The translations under genes were made by a program, and so were the position numbers. A DNA stretch of 12,197 nucleotides from Micromonosporaceae bacterium (GTDB lineage Bacteria; Actinomycetota; Actinomycetes; Mycobacteriales; Micromonosporaceae): contig DPJL01000405.1 of the NCBI GenBank assembly GCA_003543035.1, positions 1-12,197 on the forward strand. Reading direction: 5' to 3'. Shown piece after piece: positions 8,001 to 12,197 of the stretch. The notes under the pieces are model-generated. The model made no database searches, was not told where the DNA came from, and saw only the letters and a program-made list of their open reading frames with translations. Position 1 is the first letter of the stretch, and each line of letters starts with the position of its first letter.

Positions 8001-8744
8001 CGCCGCTGCCCCGCCACCCTGTCCGCCTGTCGCGGAAACCATCACCGGAGGTGTGGCCGGCACGGCCAAATCCACCGTTCCGGACACCTTCGAGGCGGTC
8101 GTGTCATTGCGTCCGTTGGTCACCGGCTGCTGATCGGCACACTCCCGCCGGTCCGGGGTCGTGAGCGCGCACGACGGCAATTGCACCAGCCGCAGCCTGC
8201 GGCCGTAGTCTGCGCCATAGCCGAAAGCGAATTTGGCGTAGTCGATGTCGAAACTGACCGGAGCCGAACCTGCCTGCCCGTCCGCGCGGCTGGCGGTCAA
8301 CACCACGCCAACCCCGAGCCGTGTAGCGGTCTGGCGGTCCAACACCGACAGCGCCACCCGCGACACGGAACCGGTCGTCGCAGACGGATCAACAATTGGA
8401 CCATGGGAGGTCATGACATCAGCGACCCCACTGGTTGCCGCCGCGCTCACGGCGATGGGTAACCCGCCCACCACAGTGGAAGCAGCCGTCTGAGTACTGC
8501 GAGCGGCAGCCGCAGGAAGATCTACCGTGGCTGAAGCAGCAGACGGCCAGGCCACCGGCGGACGCTGAACAGGAGGCGCCGCATGCGCCTTAGGAACAAC
8601 CTTGGCACGAGCCGCCATCGGCACCGACACATCCGACACACCATCACCAGGGCCAGCCACAGCAGCCGAAGGCAAACCCACCATCGCACCGGCCACAAGC
8701 GACAGCAGCACAGCAAACGTCGTTGATCGCAGACGAAGATTCAC
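2028..8744 (-). CDS. Secreted RHS/YD-repeat polymorphic toxin with HINT and HNH nuclease tip
   Basis: This 2238-residue protein starts at GTG 8744, with GGGGAG 5 bases upstream. Residues 1-30 form a Sec signal peptide (basic start, hydrophobic core, AVA cleavage site). Around 300-345, PSVALNYSSGSVDG and APWTGEGWTLSD resemble the SpvB-like N-terminal part of RHS shells. YD repeats run from about 1090 to 1700 (for example YDPSGRLTKVW, YDLLGRSTKTTDPDTG). The RHS core ends at about 1870 with GRFVSIDPEIDH and SDPTG. A 122-residue linker leads to a HINT domain (1993-2139, CHSFAPATPV to VLVHNC), then a 99-residue HNH nuclease. RHS shells enclose their toxin, and HINT would release it by self-cleavage; the target would be DNA in a rival cell. 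Secretion through Sec is inferred from the signal peptide. The length is typical of actinobacterial RHS toxins, and no frameshift was seen. Confidence 0.93.
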   Translation of the reverse strand: MNLRLRSTTFAVLLSLVAGAMVGLPSAAVAGPGDGVSDVSVPMAARAKVVPKAHAAPPVQRPPVAWPSAASATVDLPAAAARSTQTAASTVVGGLPIAVSAAATSGVADVMTSHGPIVDPSATTGSVSRVALSVLDRQTATRLGVGVVLTASRADGQAGSAPVSFDIDYAKFAFGYGADYGRRLRLVQLPSCALTTPDRRECADQQPVTNGRNDTTASKVSGTVDLAVPATPPVMVSATGGQGGGAAAPEPLVLAITSSSSSDSGDFTASTLNQSSSWAAGSNSGDFTTTVPLTVAPAPGGLVPSVALNYSSGSVDGLTKSTNTQAPWTGEGWTLSDVSFVERSYRSCKDDGVAYTGGDLCWVSSLPVSIVLNGHATQIMDNSGNGLKAEDDSLGWKVERLTGASGNGARDGEYFKVTTMDGTQYFFGYRDRAAYGGVQRVEVFGNNPGEPCYIGGNFNANHCPQAYRWNLDYVVDRFGNTMVYNWGVYEGNYGMNRNTTAVTYDITSTLASIEYGANVNVAGSTPTGKVTFAQGFRCFYGDCAHTTDPSVWMDTPWDQRCDTWATSCPGLYSPTFWTLYRLDEIMSSVWDAGIGGWTTVDYIRPSYGFPPTGDFISPSGDDTSPSLWAWKIWLHNRPPIDISGIRLANRVFWGNDLNRAPMNHYRIEWLKSGTGQTTTVTYTGTECTRTNVYDGASDHNPRRCFPQYEDDQYRWYHKYVATDVTVTDTVGGSPTQRWHYDYSTAAAQPVGDEWSAALWHYDSNWLIPANRRAFSQWRGYTNVTTIHGNADGTGPQQVTENIFYRGMNGDRTTAGGFGTRNVTFSDGWDHSIVDHEAMQGKLRRSMTFDGRTGVWTSAVRHLPTITQTGGMYMGGGTPDLKAWRALETSTITQTVMAGPTYRLTQTDTTYDSAYPIPTLVHNHGDLDAGIGTSDDRCTATSYVTPDLTKHLINFPKQTLTTTCAPVPAAADHLAGNQYFYDGSSTLGSLGTGANAKGNLTKTLGLKKATTVPLPAGDWIQQNRSTSDVYGRTLDSFDGLDRKTTTVYTPATGGPTTSQAVTTPPPNGTGAGFTTTTDVDIRWGTPVAITDPNGKITRAEYDPSGRLTKVWKNHRAPTGTGGVTPDIEYAYVLRDNGPNYVSTKTLIHTGAQIESFAVLDGLLRPRRAETVAATGTGRMIVDTFYDTVGNIDKKLTFFNTLTANPNLDAYSEPTVPSRQQFVYDNLGRVLRDQLLAGDGTTIRESIYTYDGDKTSTMQPPAGGTATTTINDVRGQAVELRQHVGGTPAGAVDVTTKYTRDRLGQLTKVVDNANNQWLYEYDLLGRSTKTTDPDTGVSTSTYDDAGQLTETVDGNGTKLVHKYDGLGRKTELRETSATGFVRASWTYDPVGAKGHLASTSRHEDASTTYTSTVNEYDAAYRVKETTHSIPGFAADNGTLSYTVKNSYTVDGLMATQELPAANGLNAEILTHNYSPVGKATTMVNSSGQTYVNNTEYQFDGLIQRQFLGNAGKQVRLTNDFDPATRRLSKMWTSTESQTQPGSFYVPYDNTYSYDKVGNVTSVAGRVHGVADQQECFTYDHLRRMTEAWTQTSGTCATPQRTGADPYRRQWPTAGGYDKLGSRLKQIDKDTTDTTWNYTIGGVDSCGGASKPHAVTSITATGPKAGTPTRSFCYDAAGNTTRRTTDTGAVQDLAWDKERHLRTVTQGTNVWTNIYDVDGTRLIAKTPTGDTLYLPDGTEIKKLISGQLEAIRYYSHNGKTIALRNGTTLTWIAADHHDTQQVQIAATSLSYQRRRSMPFGETRGTQPTFIGTKGYVGGTIDDTGLTHIGAREYDPTIGRFVSIDPEIDHLDPQTLHGYLYSNNNPATYSDPTGRSWASIGKGLKDGWFKVNTAPIQFMDTISKTQLGHVDAVVSGNESVGEALENYTDFAVDVAADVVLSPITTAAEMFTEGENAIDAANNGDWEGAAEHGYIAAADAAYTATFVLAVGSRFGRGCHSFAPATPVLMAGGTTKAIKDVAVGDQVLATDPLTGVTESKPVTDLHLNEDWDLADVTVLNDQTGEVSIIQTTWTHAFWNATDREWTDAAELTPGDRLRDPADTQNLVVTDVDLRIDSARMRDLTVGDFHTYYVIGGETPVLVHNCNRGGLDFTDAEKKIVYDENLLANNGILLCHYCKRQVFRRPSQNGVAGRPDDAQVDHVQPKSRGGHGGAHNGVVACRVCNRNKSTDTVQQWDDRLRGFLE
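2031..2327 (-). other. HNH endonuclease toxin domain of the RHS protein
   Basis: Residues 2140-2238 of the RHS protein hold a compact HNH nuclease. Its motifs are LLCHYCKRQVF (C2168, C2171), QVDHVQPKSRGG with D2194 and H2195, HN at 2208-2209, and ACRVCNRNKS (C2214, C2217). The two CxxC pairs should bind a structural zinc. D/H2195 and N2209 fit the catalytic DH...N pattern of the McrA-like HNH group. No further domain follows; the protein ends GFLE. Nuclease action on DNA is a family inference. Confidence 0.85.
2328..2768 (-). other. Polymorphic-toxin HINT self-cleavage domain of the RHS protein
   Basis: Residues 1993-2139 match a polymorphic-toxin HINT (hedgehog/intein) domain. The block A-like start is CHSFAPATPVLMAGG with C1993 as nucleophile, followed by IKDVAVGDQVLATDP. 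TWTHAFWNATDREW holds the usual TxxH region. RDLTVGDFHTYYVIGG and TPVLVHNC form the C-terminal blocks with N2138 next to C2139. Cleavage at this Asn would free the HNH tip with an N-terminal Cys. The same module, decayed, appears again at 1348-1530. Confidence 0.85.
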
Positions 8745-8797
8745 GACAACTCCCCGTAGTCAACTAGGCCAAGATCGCAGGGTGGGACGGAAGGATG

Positions 8798-8826
8798 AAG
8801 GTACTCGCACCGCAAGAACCCGTCAA
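8798..8826 (-). promoter_or_regulatory. Candidate promoter of the RHS/immunity operon
   Basis: On the minus strand, TTGACG (8821-8826) and TACCTT (8798-8803) are 17 bases apart. This gives a good -35 box and a weak TAnnnT -10 box. Transcription would start near 8791, leaving a leader of about 47 bases before the GTG at 8744 with its GGGGAG site. The remaining DNA up to 9014 shows no gene, only a short GCCGT/ACGGC inverted repeat near 8982-8998. Confidence 0.4.
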
Positions 8827-9014
8827 TGCCCAAAATGGAGACATCCGACGGCGGTGAAGCGACGGTGAACAGGCAACAAAGACATGGACGAGAAAAGAAC
8901 CTGCCGTCGAGTTCAATACCTCATCCGGCGCGCCAACTACGGCGGTATCACCAATGGGGCTTCGGTGACGATCGGTCGGGGTGCCGTTCTCGACGGCGAA
9001 ACGGCAGTGTGCAC

Positions 9015-9290
9015 TCATTTCTGCTTACGTCCCTTCGCTATTTCCGACGCTTGGTCGCGCGGCGACATTGGATCCCGAACGAGCACCCGGCACCGCATGT
9101 TGTTAGCGATACCGGTGATCCAAACCTCATGCTGTCGGTGGAGACACATAGGATCGACCGAGATGATCGTGATTTCCCAGGCGATGGGACGCTGCCAGCC
9201 GTCGATCGTGACGGTGATGCGGTCGCCCGACTTCAACGTACTGAAGTCCGTTGGACGGCTGATCTGACCAGTCACTGGATCGCGAGTCAT
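9015..9290 (-). CDS. Small hypothetical protein, second gene of a coupled pair
   Basis: This 91-residue protein is not recognised with certainty. It reads as a short beta-rich protein: LKSGDRITVTIDGWQRPIAW, EITIISVDPM, HEVWITGIANNMRCRVLVRD. It ends in a basic, charged tail (EIAKGRKQK). There is no signal peptide or membrane segment. The pattern of short strands around GDRITV and RVLV would suit a small barrel fold, but no family is claimed. The ATG at 9290 overlaps the stop of the preceding gene as ATGA, so the two are translationally coupled and probably act together. The pair diverges from the XRE/flavoprotein pair. Confidence 0.75.
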   Translation of the reverse strand: MTRDPVTGQISRPTDFSTLKSGDRITVTIDGWQRPIAWEITIISVDPMCLHRQHEVWITGIANNMRCRVLVRDPMSPRDQASEIAKGRKQK

Positions 9291-9589
9291 TGCGGCTCAC
9301 CTGCCTGCACCGCCTCGATAAGATCGACGATGTCAGGTAGGTCCCAGCCTCTATGCCGAAGCAGCTTCATGCCCCACACGGCGATCCCACACGGAAAGCG
9401 GGCATGACAGTTGCGGCAGAACACCCCCTGCGGCCAACTCTGGGGAACATGTACTGCCACCGCTCGGCGCCCATAGTCCAGTTGTTCCTCAACGGTTAGG
9501 TCGGCTGTAGACAGGGCTTCCACCTCAAGTGTCGAGTCTTCCCATGCGGTGCGGATGTGCTCGATGTCGATCGTCAGATAGCCGGGCAT
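9287..9589 (-). CDS. Small Cys-motif hypothetical protein, first gene of a coupled pair
   Basis: This 100-residue protein starts at ATG 9589 with GAGGGG 5 bases upstream. The N-terminal half is acidic and helical (EHIRTAWEDSTLEVEALSTA). The centre has PQSWPQGVFCRNCHARFPC, a C-x2-C-x5-C motif that could bind a metal, though only three cysteines are present. A Trp/Arg-rich stretch (VWGMKLLRHRGWDL) follows. Small actinobacterial proteins with a WPxG-x-x-CRNC-x-PYPC pattern are familiar from neighbourhoods of XRE-type regulators, but their function is unknown to me. The gene overlaps the next by the ATGA junction and is transcribed away from the XRE gene at 9840, so both units may share control in the 250-base gap between them. 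Confidence 0.75.
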   Translation of the reverse strand: MPGYLTIDIEHIRTAWEDSTLEVEALSTADLTVEEQLDYGRRAVAVHVPQSWPQGVFCRNCHARFPCGIAVWGMKLLRHRGWDLPDIVDLIEAVQAGEPQ

Positions 9590-9630
9590 GTTTACCCCTC
9601 ACGCAGCCGAATGGGCCCTCGTTGTTGGCA

Positions 9631-9668
9631 CCCGGCCGGACGGAGGCATTGGATCGCGGCCGGCCGGG
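9631..9668. repeat. Inverted repeat in the divergent intergenic region
   Basis: CCCGGCCG (9631-9638) and CGGCCGGG (9661-9668) form an 8-bp perfect inverted repeat with a 22-base spacer. It lies between the divergent starts at 9589 and 9840. It could be an operator for the neighbouring XRE protein or a leader hairpin. With G/C-only arms in G+C-rich DNA, chance is also likely. The rest of 9590-9839 shows no convincing promoter boxes and no gene. Confidence 0.3.
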
Positions 9669-9839
9669 GCGTCTGGGTGATACCGAAATGGCCGCTGCCA
9701 CGGAGGCCCTTCGATGCGGTTTGAAGGTTCGGCAGCCATCTCGATACCCAGATCACCTTCCAGCGCCAGGGAAGACCAAGAAAGGGCGAGACGGGTGCGG
9801 AAATGGCGCATTCCTGTTGCACGCTGAACCCTGATCTGC

Positions 9840-11186
9840 GTGAATGTCTTTGAACACATGGACGAGGGCGACGATCCAAAAAGGATGGCCATGAAGCGGT
9901 ACCGCCTCGCCGAGCGACGCAAGGCAATCGGCCTAAGCCAAGAAAAGTTGGCCGAAGCCATGGGCGTCGACCGGTCCACCGTCGCCAGGTGGGAGCGGGC
10001 CGCGGCCGATCCGCAACCGTGGCATCGGCCCAAGCTCGCGGCAGCCCTACTGATCTCCACCGAGGAGCTCGCGGAACTGCTCGCCAACGCCCACTACGGC
10101 GGTAACCACTATTCCCCGCAGGATGATCTAGCCGATCTGGGTCTTGACCGGCAGGATGATGACGTGGACCGGCGCACGTTTCTCCCGATGACAGCCTTGC
10201 CTGTCCTTGGTGGGCTGCCGGCCATCGTCGACCTGTTAACACCGTTCAACGGCCAGACCACCAAGCCGCCAACCAAACCAGCCGTCTCGCTAGTGCAGGC
10301 TGAGCGCCTCACAGGTCAGGTCAAGACCCTTTACCAGGCATGCCATTACCGCACGGCGCTCGAGCTCTTGCCTAATCTCATCGCGGGCCTTGCTGAGCTT
10401 GCGGCGACCTCGGGACCGGAGCTGAAGCCCCGCATAGCTGCGCTGACGGCCGATGCCTATCACGTGGTCGCGAGCATCATGCTCAAGCTCGGCGACAACA
10501 CCCTTGCCACACTCGCCGCGCAACGGGCACTCGAGACAGCGAACTCCAGCGGCGATCTGGTCGCCGTCACCTGCAGCGCCAGGATCATGACCCACGTCCT
10601 GATGAGCATCGGACATGGCGATCGCGCAATATCCCTGGCCTCCCATGCCGCCGACACCCTTCGTGGGTCAACCCACGAGTGGAACATCTCCGGCGGCCTA
10701 TCAGCCTTCGGTGCTCTCATGCTGCGCGCCGCGATCGCCGCCGCCCGCATGAATGACCGCAGCACCGCCCTTGCACTGGCCGCCGAAGCGCAAATAGCAG
10801 CCGCCCGCCTAGGCCACGACGCCAACGACCGATGGACCGGATTCGGCCCCACCAACGTCGACCTCCACAAGGTCAACATTGCGCTGACACTCGGCGATGC
10901 CGGTACCGCAATCAACCTGGCGCGCAAGATTGACCTTAAAAAGATCACGTTATCTGAGCGCAAAGCGTGCCTATTCACCGACGTGGCGCAGGCCTACCTC
11001 CAGTGGGGAAAGCAATCCGCAGCCCTGACCGCGCTCGAGATGGCCTACCGCGTTGCACCCGAAGAGATCCGCAACCGTCCCCTAGGGCGCCGAATCTGCG
11101 ACGACCTCATCGCCACCACGCGCGGCCCAGTGCGCGACCGCACTATCAGATTCGCCCAAACCGTTGGGCTGCACCTTGAACACTAA
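9840..11186 (+). CDS. XRE-family helix-turn-helix regulator with TPR-like C-terminal region
   Basis: The protein opens with a clear XRE helix-turn-helix (KAIGLSQEKLAEAMGVDRST then VARWERAAADPQPWHRPKLA; about residues 18-80). A linker with PMTALPVLGGLPAIVDLL follows. A long alpha-helical region (about 150-448) has TPR-like repeats such as YQACHYRTALELLPNLIAGL and GDNTLATLAAQRALETANSS. Proteins of this build bind DNA with the N-terminus and probably sense a protein or peptide with the helical part. The longest frame (448 codons) from GTG 9840 is given, but it has no ribosome binding site. ATG 9891, six bases after AAAAAGG, would give 431 residues and is well supported. The 3' end overlaps the flavoprotein gene by up to 23 bases, so the two are coupled. 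Autoregulation through the divergent gap is likely but not shown. Confidence 0.88.
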   Translation: MNVFEHMDEGDDPKRMAMKRYRLAERRKAIGLSQEKLAEAMGVDRSTVARWERAAADPQPWHRPKLAAALLISTEELAELLANAHYGGNHYSPQDDLADLGLDRQDDDVDRRTFLPMTALPVLGGLPAIVDLLTPFNGQTTKPPTKPAVSLVQAERLTGQVKTLYQACHYRTALELLPNLIAGLAELAATSGPELKPRIAALTADAYHVVASIMLKLGDNTLATLAAQRALETANSSGDLVAVTCSARIMTHVLMSIGHGDRAISLASHAADTLRGSTHEWNISGGLSAFGALMLRAAIAAARMNDRSTALALAAEAQIAAARLGHDANDRWTGFGPTNVDLHKVNIALTLGDAGTAINLARKIDLKKITLSERKACLFTDVAQAYLQWGKQSAALTALEMAYRVAPEEIRNRPLGRRICDDLIATTRGPVRDRTIRFAQTVGLHLEH

Positions 11187-11727
11187 ACCGACACGTGGTC
11201 ACCTGACCGTGGTGGTCTGCGCCGCCGGCCCGGCGACAGATGTCGCCACCCTTGTCCAGGCTGCCCGTGAAGCAGCCTGGACCGTCAACGTGCTCGCGAC
11301 CCCCGCCGCACTGTCCTTTTTGGACCTGCCGTCTCTAGAAGACCTGTCAGGCTTCCCAATCCGTGCCCAAGCGCGAGACCCAGCAACCCCACGCGACAAG
11401 GCAGTGCCGACAACGACCGCAATCCTCATCGCGCCAGCCACGTTCAACACCATCAACAAACTCGCCGCCGGCATCGCCGACAACTACGCCCTAACCATCG
11501 TGGCCGAAGCCATCGGCAAGGGCACGCCCACAGTCGTCGTACCCTTCGTCAACGCCGCGCTGGCATCCCGTCTGGCCTACCGCCAATCGCTCAACATGCT
11601 CCGCGAAGAGAAAGTGCAGATCATCGAAGGCAACGATGACAACTGGCTGCCCCACCCACCCGGCACGGGCGATCAACAGCAGTCGAAATTCCCGTGGCTC
11701 CAAGCGCTCACAGCGATAACCCGCTAG
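11164..11727 (+). CDS. HFCD-type flavoprotein
   Basis: This protein of up to 187 residues belongs to the flavoprotein family of homo-oligomeric flavin-containing Cys decarboxylases (phosphopantothenoylcysteine decarboxylase-like). The N-terminal strand and loop LTVVVCAAGPATDVATLVQA are followed by VNVLATPAALSFLDL. The diagnostic block IAPATFNTINKLAAGIADNY, with its PATFNTxNK flavin-binding signature, precedes ALTIVAEAIGKGTPTVVVPF. The substrate is unknown; similar stand-alone proteins in actinomycetes are often paired with an XRE regulator. TTG 11164 and TTG 11176 are both possible starts, and neither has a clear ribosome binding site. Both lie inside the end of the regulator gene, which points to translational coupling. 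No catalytic loss was seen in the part I can judge. Confidence 0.88.
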   Translation: MGCTLNTKPTRGHLTVVVCAAGPATDVATLVQAAREAAWTVNVLATPAALSFLDLPSLEDLSGFPIRAQARDPATPRDKAVPTTTAILIAPATFNTINKLAAGIADNYALTIVAEAIGKGTPTVVVPFVNAALASRLAYRQSLNMLREEKVQIIEGNDDNWLPHPPGTGDQQQSKFPWLQALTAITR

Positions 11728-11734
11728 ATCCTGA

Positions 11735-11750
11735 CCACACAGGGCTGTGG
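11735..11750 (+). terminator. Weak hairpin after the flavoprotein gene
   Basis: CCACA (11735-11739) and TGTGG (11746-11750) pair around a 6-base loop, starting 8 bases after the flavoprotein stop. The stem is only 5 bp and no U-run follows. It may end or attenuate transcription before the short reading frame at 11786. Confidence 0.25.
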
Positions 11751-11785
11751 CCGTAGCCGAGGCAACCCAATCAGGAGAAGTCCCA

Positions 11786-11842
11786 ATGTCGTTGTCAAGC
11801 CGACGCACTCACGCAATCGGTTTGGAAAAGCTAGATCAATAG
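11786..11842 (+). CDS. Possible 18-residue peptide with a good ribosome binding site
   Basis: The reading frame gives MSLSSRRTHAIGLEKLDQ and then TAG. An AGGAGAAG stretch lies 5-6 bases before the ATG, which is a better site than those of the regulator and flavoprotein genes. The peptide is basic in the middle with no hydrophobic stretch. It lies 58 bases after the flavoprotein stop on the same strand. It could be a small expressed peptide, a leader peptide or the start of a decayed gene. Its length is too short for coding statistics, and no family is recognised. Confidence 0.3.
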   Translation: MSLSSRRTHAIGLEKLDQ

Positions 11843-11896
11843 GGGCTTGCGTCCAAAATGCGTTGTGTGTGCCTTCGGCTTTGGTGCCCGCTCATG

Positions 11897-11923
11897 CCCG
11901 TTCGCTACCCCTTCCGGAACGGG
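11897..11923. repeat. Inverted repeat CCCGTTC/GAACGGG
   Basis: CCCGTTC (11897-11903) and GAACGGG (11917-11923) form a perfect 7-bp stem with a 13-base loop, followed at once by TTAATCG. It could be a weak terminator or a protein-binding site. Confidence 0.4.
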
Positions 11924-11924
11924 T

Positions 11925-11945
11925 TAATCGCACGCTAATCGCACG
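11925..11945 (+). repeat. Tandem 10-bp direct repeat
   Basis: TAATCGCACG occurs twice (11925-11934 and 11936-11945) with one base between. The period of 11 bases is close to one helical turn, so two protein molecules could bind on the same face of the DNA. Only two copies are present, so it is not an iteron array. Confidence 0.5.
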
Positions 11946-11979
11946 ACGGATCTTGGAGGTTGACCCTGACTACAGCGCC

Positions 11980-11999
11980 ATCCGGAATTGTTGCCGGAT
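11980..11999. repeat. Inverted repeat ATCCGG/CCGGAT
   Basis: ATCCGG (11980-11985) and CCGGAT (11994-11999) are perfect 6-bp arms around an 8-base spacer, about 110 bases before the ATG at 12111. The size fits a dimer-binding operator, but the function is unknown. Confidence 0.35.
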
Positions 12000-12110
12000 A
12001 GATGATCAACTGTGCAAATCTCCGAAGAACCCTGCCAAATCGGCTGATGTGTCTTGTCTATCTTCGTCCCAGCGTGCAGGCAGCTGTCGAGCATTGCGGA
12101 AAGGTTGACC

Positions 12111-12197
12111 ATGAATCCTGAGCAAGAAGCCGCGTTGGTGGCGAACCTAGTACGGCAGGGGCGGGTCCCAAATCGGAAAAGAAAACGCCTGAACCCC
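12111..12197 (+). CDS. Hypothetical protein, N-terminal part only
   Basis: An ATG at 12111 with GGAAAGG 6 bases upstream opens a frame that stays open to the window end (29 codons). The peptide begins MNPEQEAALVANLVRQGR and continues into a very basic stretch (NRKRKR). No family is recognised. The helical start followed by basic residues would suit a nucleic-acid-binding protein, but this is only a hint. Confidence 0.55.
   Translation, partial: MNPEQEAALVANLVRQGRVPNRKRKRLNP

Larger units (their letters stand above)
11843..12110. other. Intergenic stretch with repeats upstream of the 12111 gene
   Basis: Open frames here on either strand lack ribosome binding sites and protein-like composition. 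The stretch holds an inverted repeat (11897-11923), a direct repeat (11925-11945) and a second inverted repeat (11980-11999), and probably includes the promoter of the gene at 12111. No clear -35/-10 pair was found. TTGACC occurs at 11960-11965, but no good -10 box follows at the right distance. Confidence 0.5.

Noticed and set aside
7110..8462. Long plus-strand open frame (450 codons) opposite the RHS gene
   Set aside because: It is antisense to the well-supported RHS reading frame. Its Val/Gly/Arg-rich composition is that of a mirrored G+C-rich gene, and it has no recognisable domain.
8982..8998. Short GCCGT/ACGGC hairpin after the 9015 gene as terminator
   Set aside because: A 5-bp stem in G+C-rich DNA without a U-run is too weak to call.
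9592..10242. Minus-strand frames across the start of the XRE gene
   Set aside because: They are antisense to a clear helix-turn-helix domain and have Arg/Pro/Ser-rich composition typical of shadow frames.
11863..12112. Short frames on both strands between 11863 and 12112
   Set aside because: They have no ribosome binding site, unlikely amino-acid composition, and overlap the repeat cluster.

Overview
The window looks like an accessory region of a high-G+C actinomycete chromosome. The signs are G+C-rich DNA, GTG and TTG starts, a Sec-type signal peptide on a giant RHS/YD-repeat protein, and a helix-turn-helix/TPR-like regulator paired with an HFCD-type flavoprotein. The genus cannot be told from sequence alone. 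Micromonosporaceae-like or other filamentous actinomycetes are a guess.

The minus strand from 8744 down to 1 is a polymorphic-toxin locus. A 2238-residue secreted RHS protein (2028-8744) has a signal peptide, an SpvB-like N-terminal part, many YD repeats, an RHS core ending in DPTG, a polymorphic-toxin-type HINT self-cleavage domain and a C-terminal HNH nuclease tip. Three bases after its stop lies its likely immunity gene, of the DUF4265 family (1542-2024).

Downstream is what reads as a graveyard of earlier toxin tips. First comes a frameshifted remnant of a second HINT domain (about 1348-1530), whose last frame stops inside the start codon of an orphan SUFU-family immunity gene (800-1351). 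A strong 13-bp hairpin (752-782) follows, the likely operon terminator. Next is a start-less 3' coding fragment (624-about 750), 7 bases before a small gene broken by an apparent 1-base loss in a G run (243-616). Last is the N-terminus of a SUKH/SMI1-KNR4-like gene that runs off the window (1-102). I read the whole as one active toxin/immunity pair followed by older immunity genes, each kept after its toxin was displaced or decayed.

The right part (9015-11727) is a separate module. Two small translationally coupled genes on the minus strand (a Cys-motif 100-aa protein and a 91-aa beta-rich protein) diverge from a plus-strand pair. That pair is an XRE/TPR-like regulator whose 3' end overlaps a flavoprotein gene. 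From 11728 to 12110 there is no convincing ordinary gene, but there is an 18-codon reading frame with a good ribosome binding site, a 10-bp direct repeat and two inverted repeats. A new plus-strand gene starts at 12111 and is cut by the window end. No rRNA, tRNA, CRISPR array or recognisable insertion sequence was seen.
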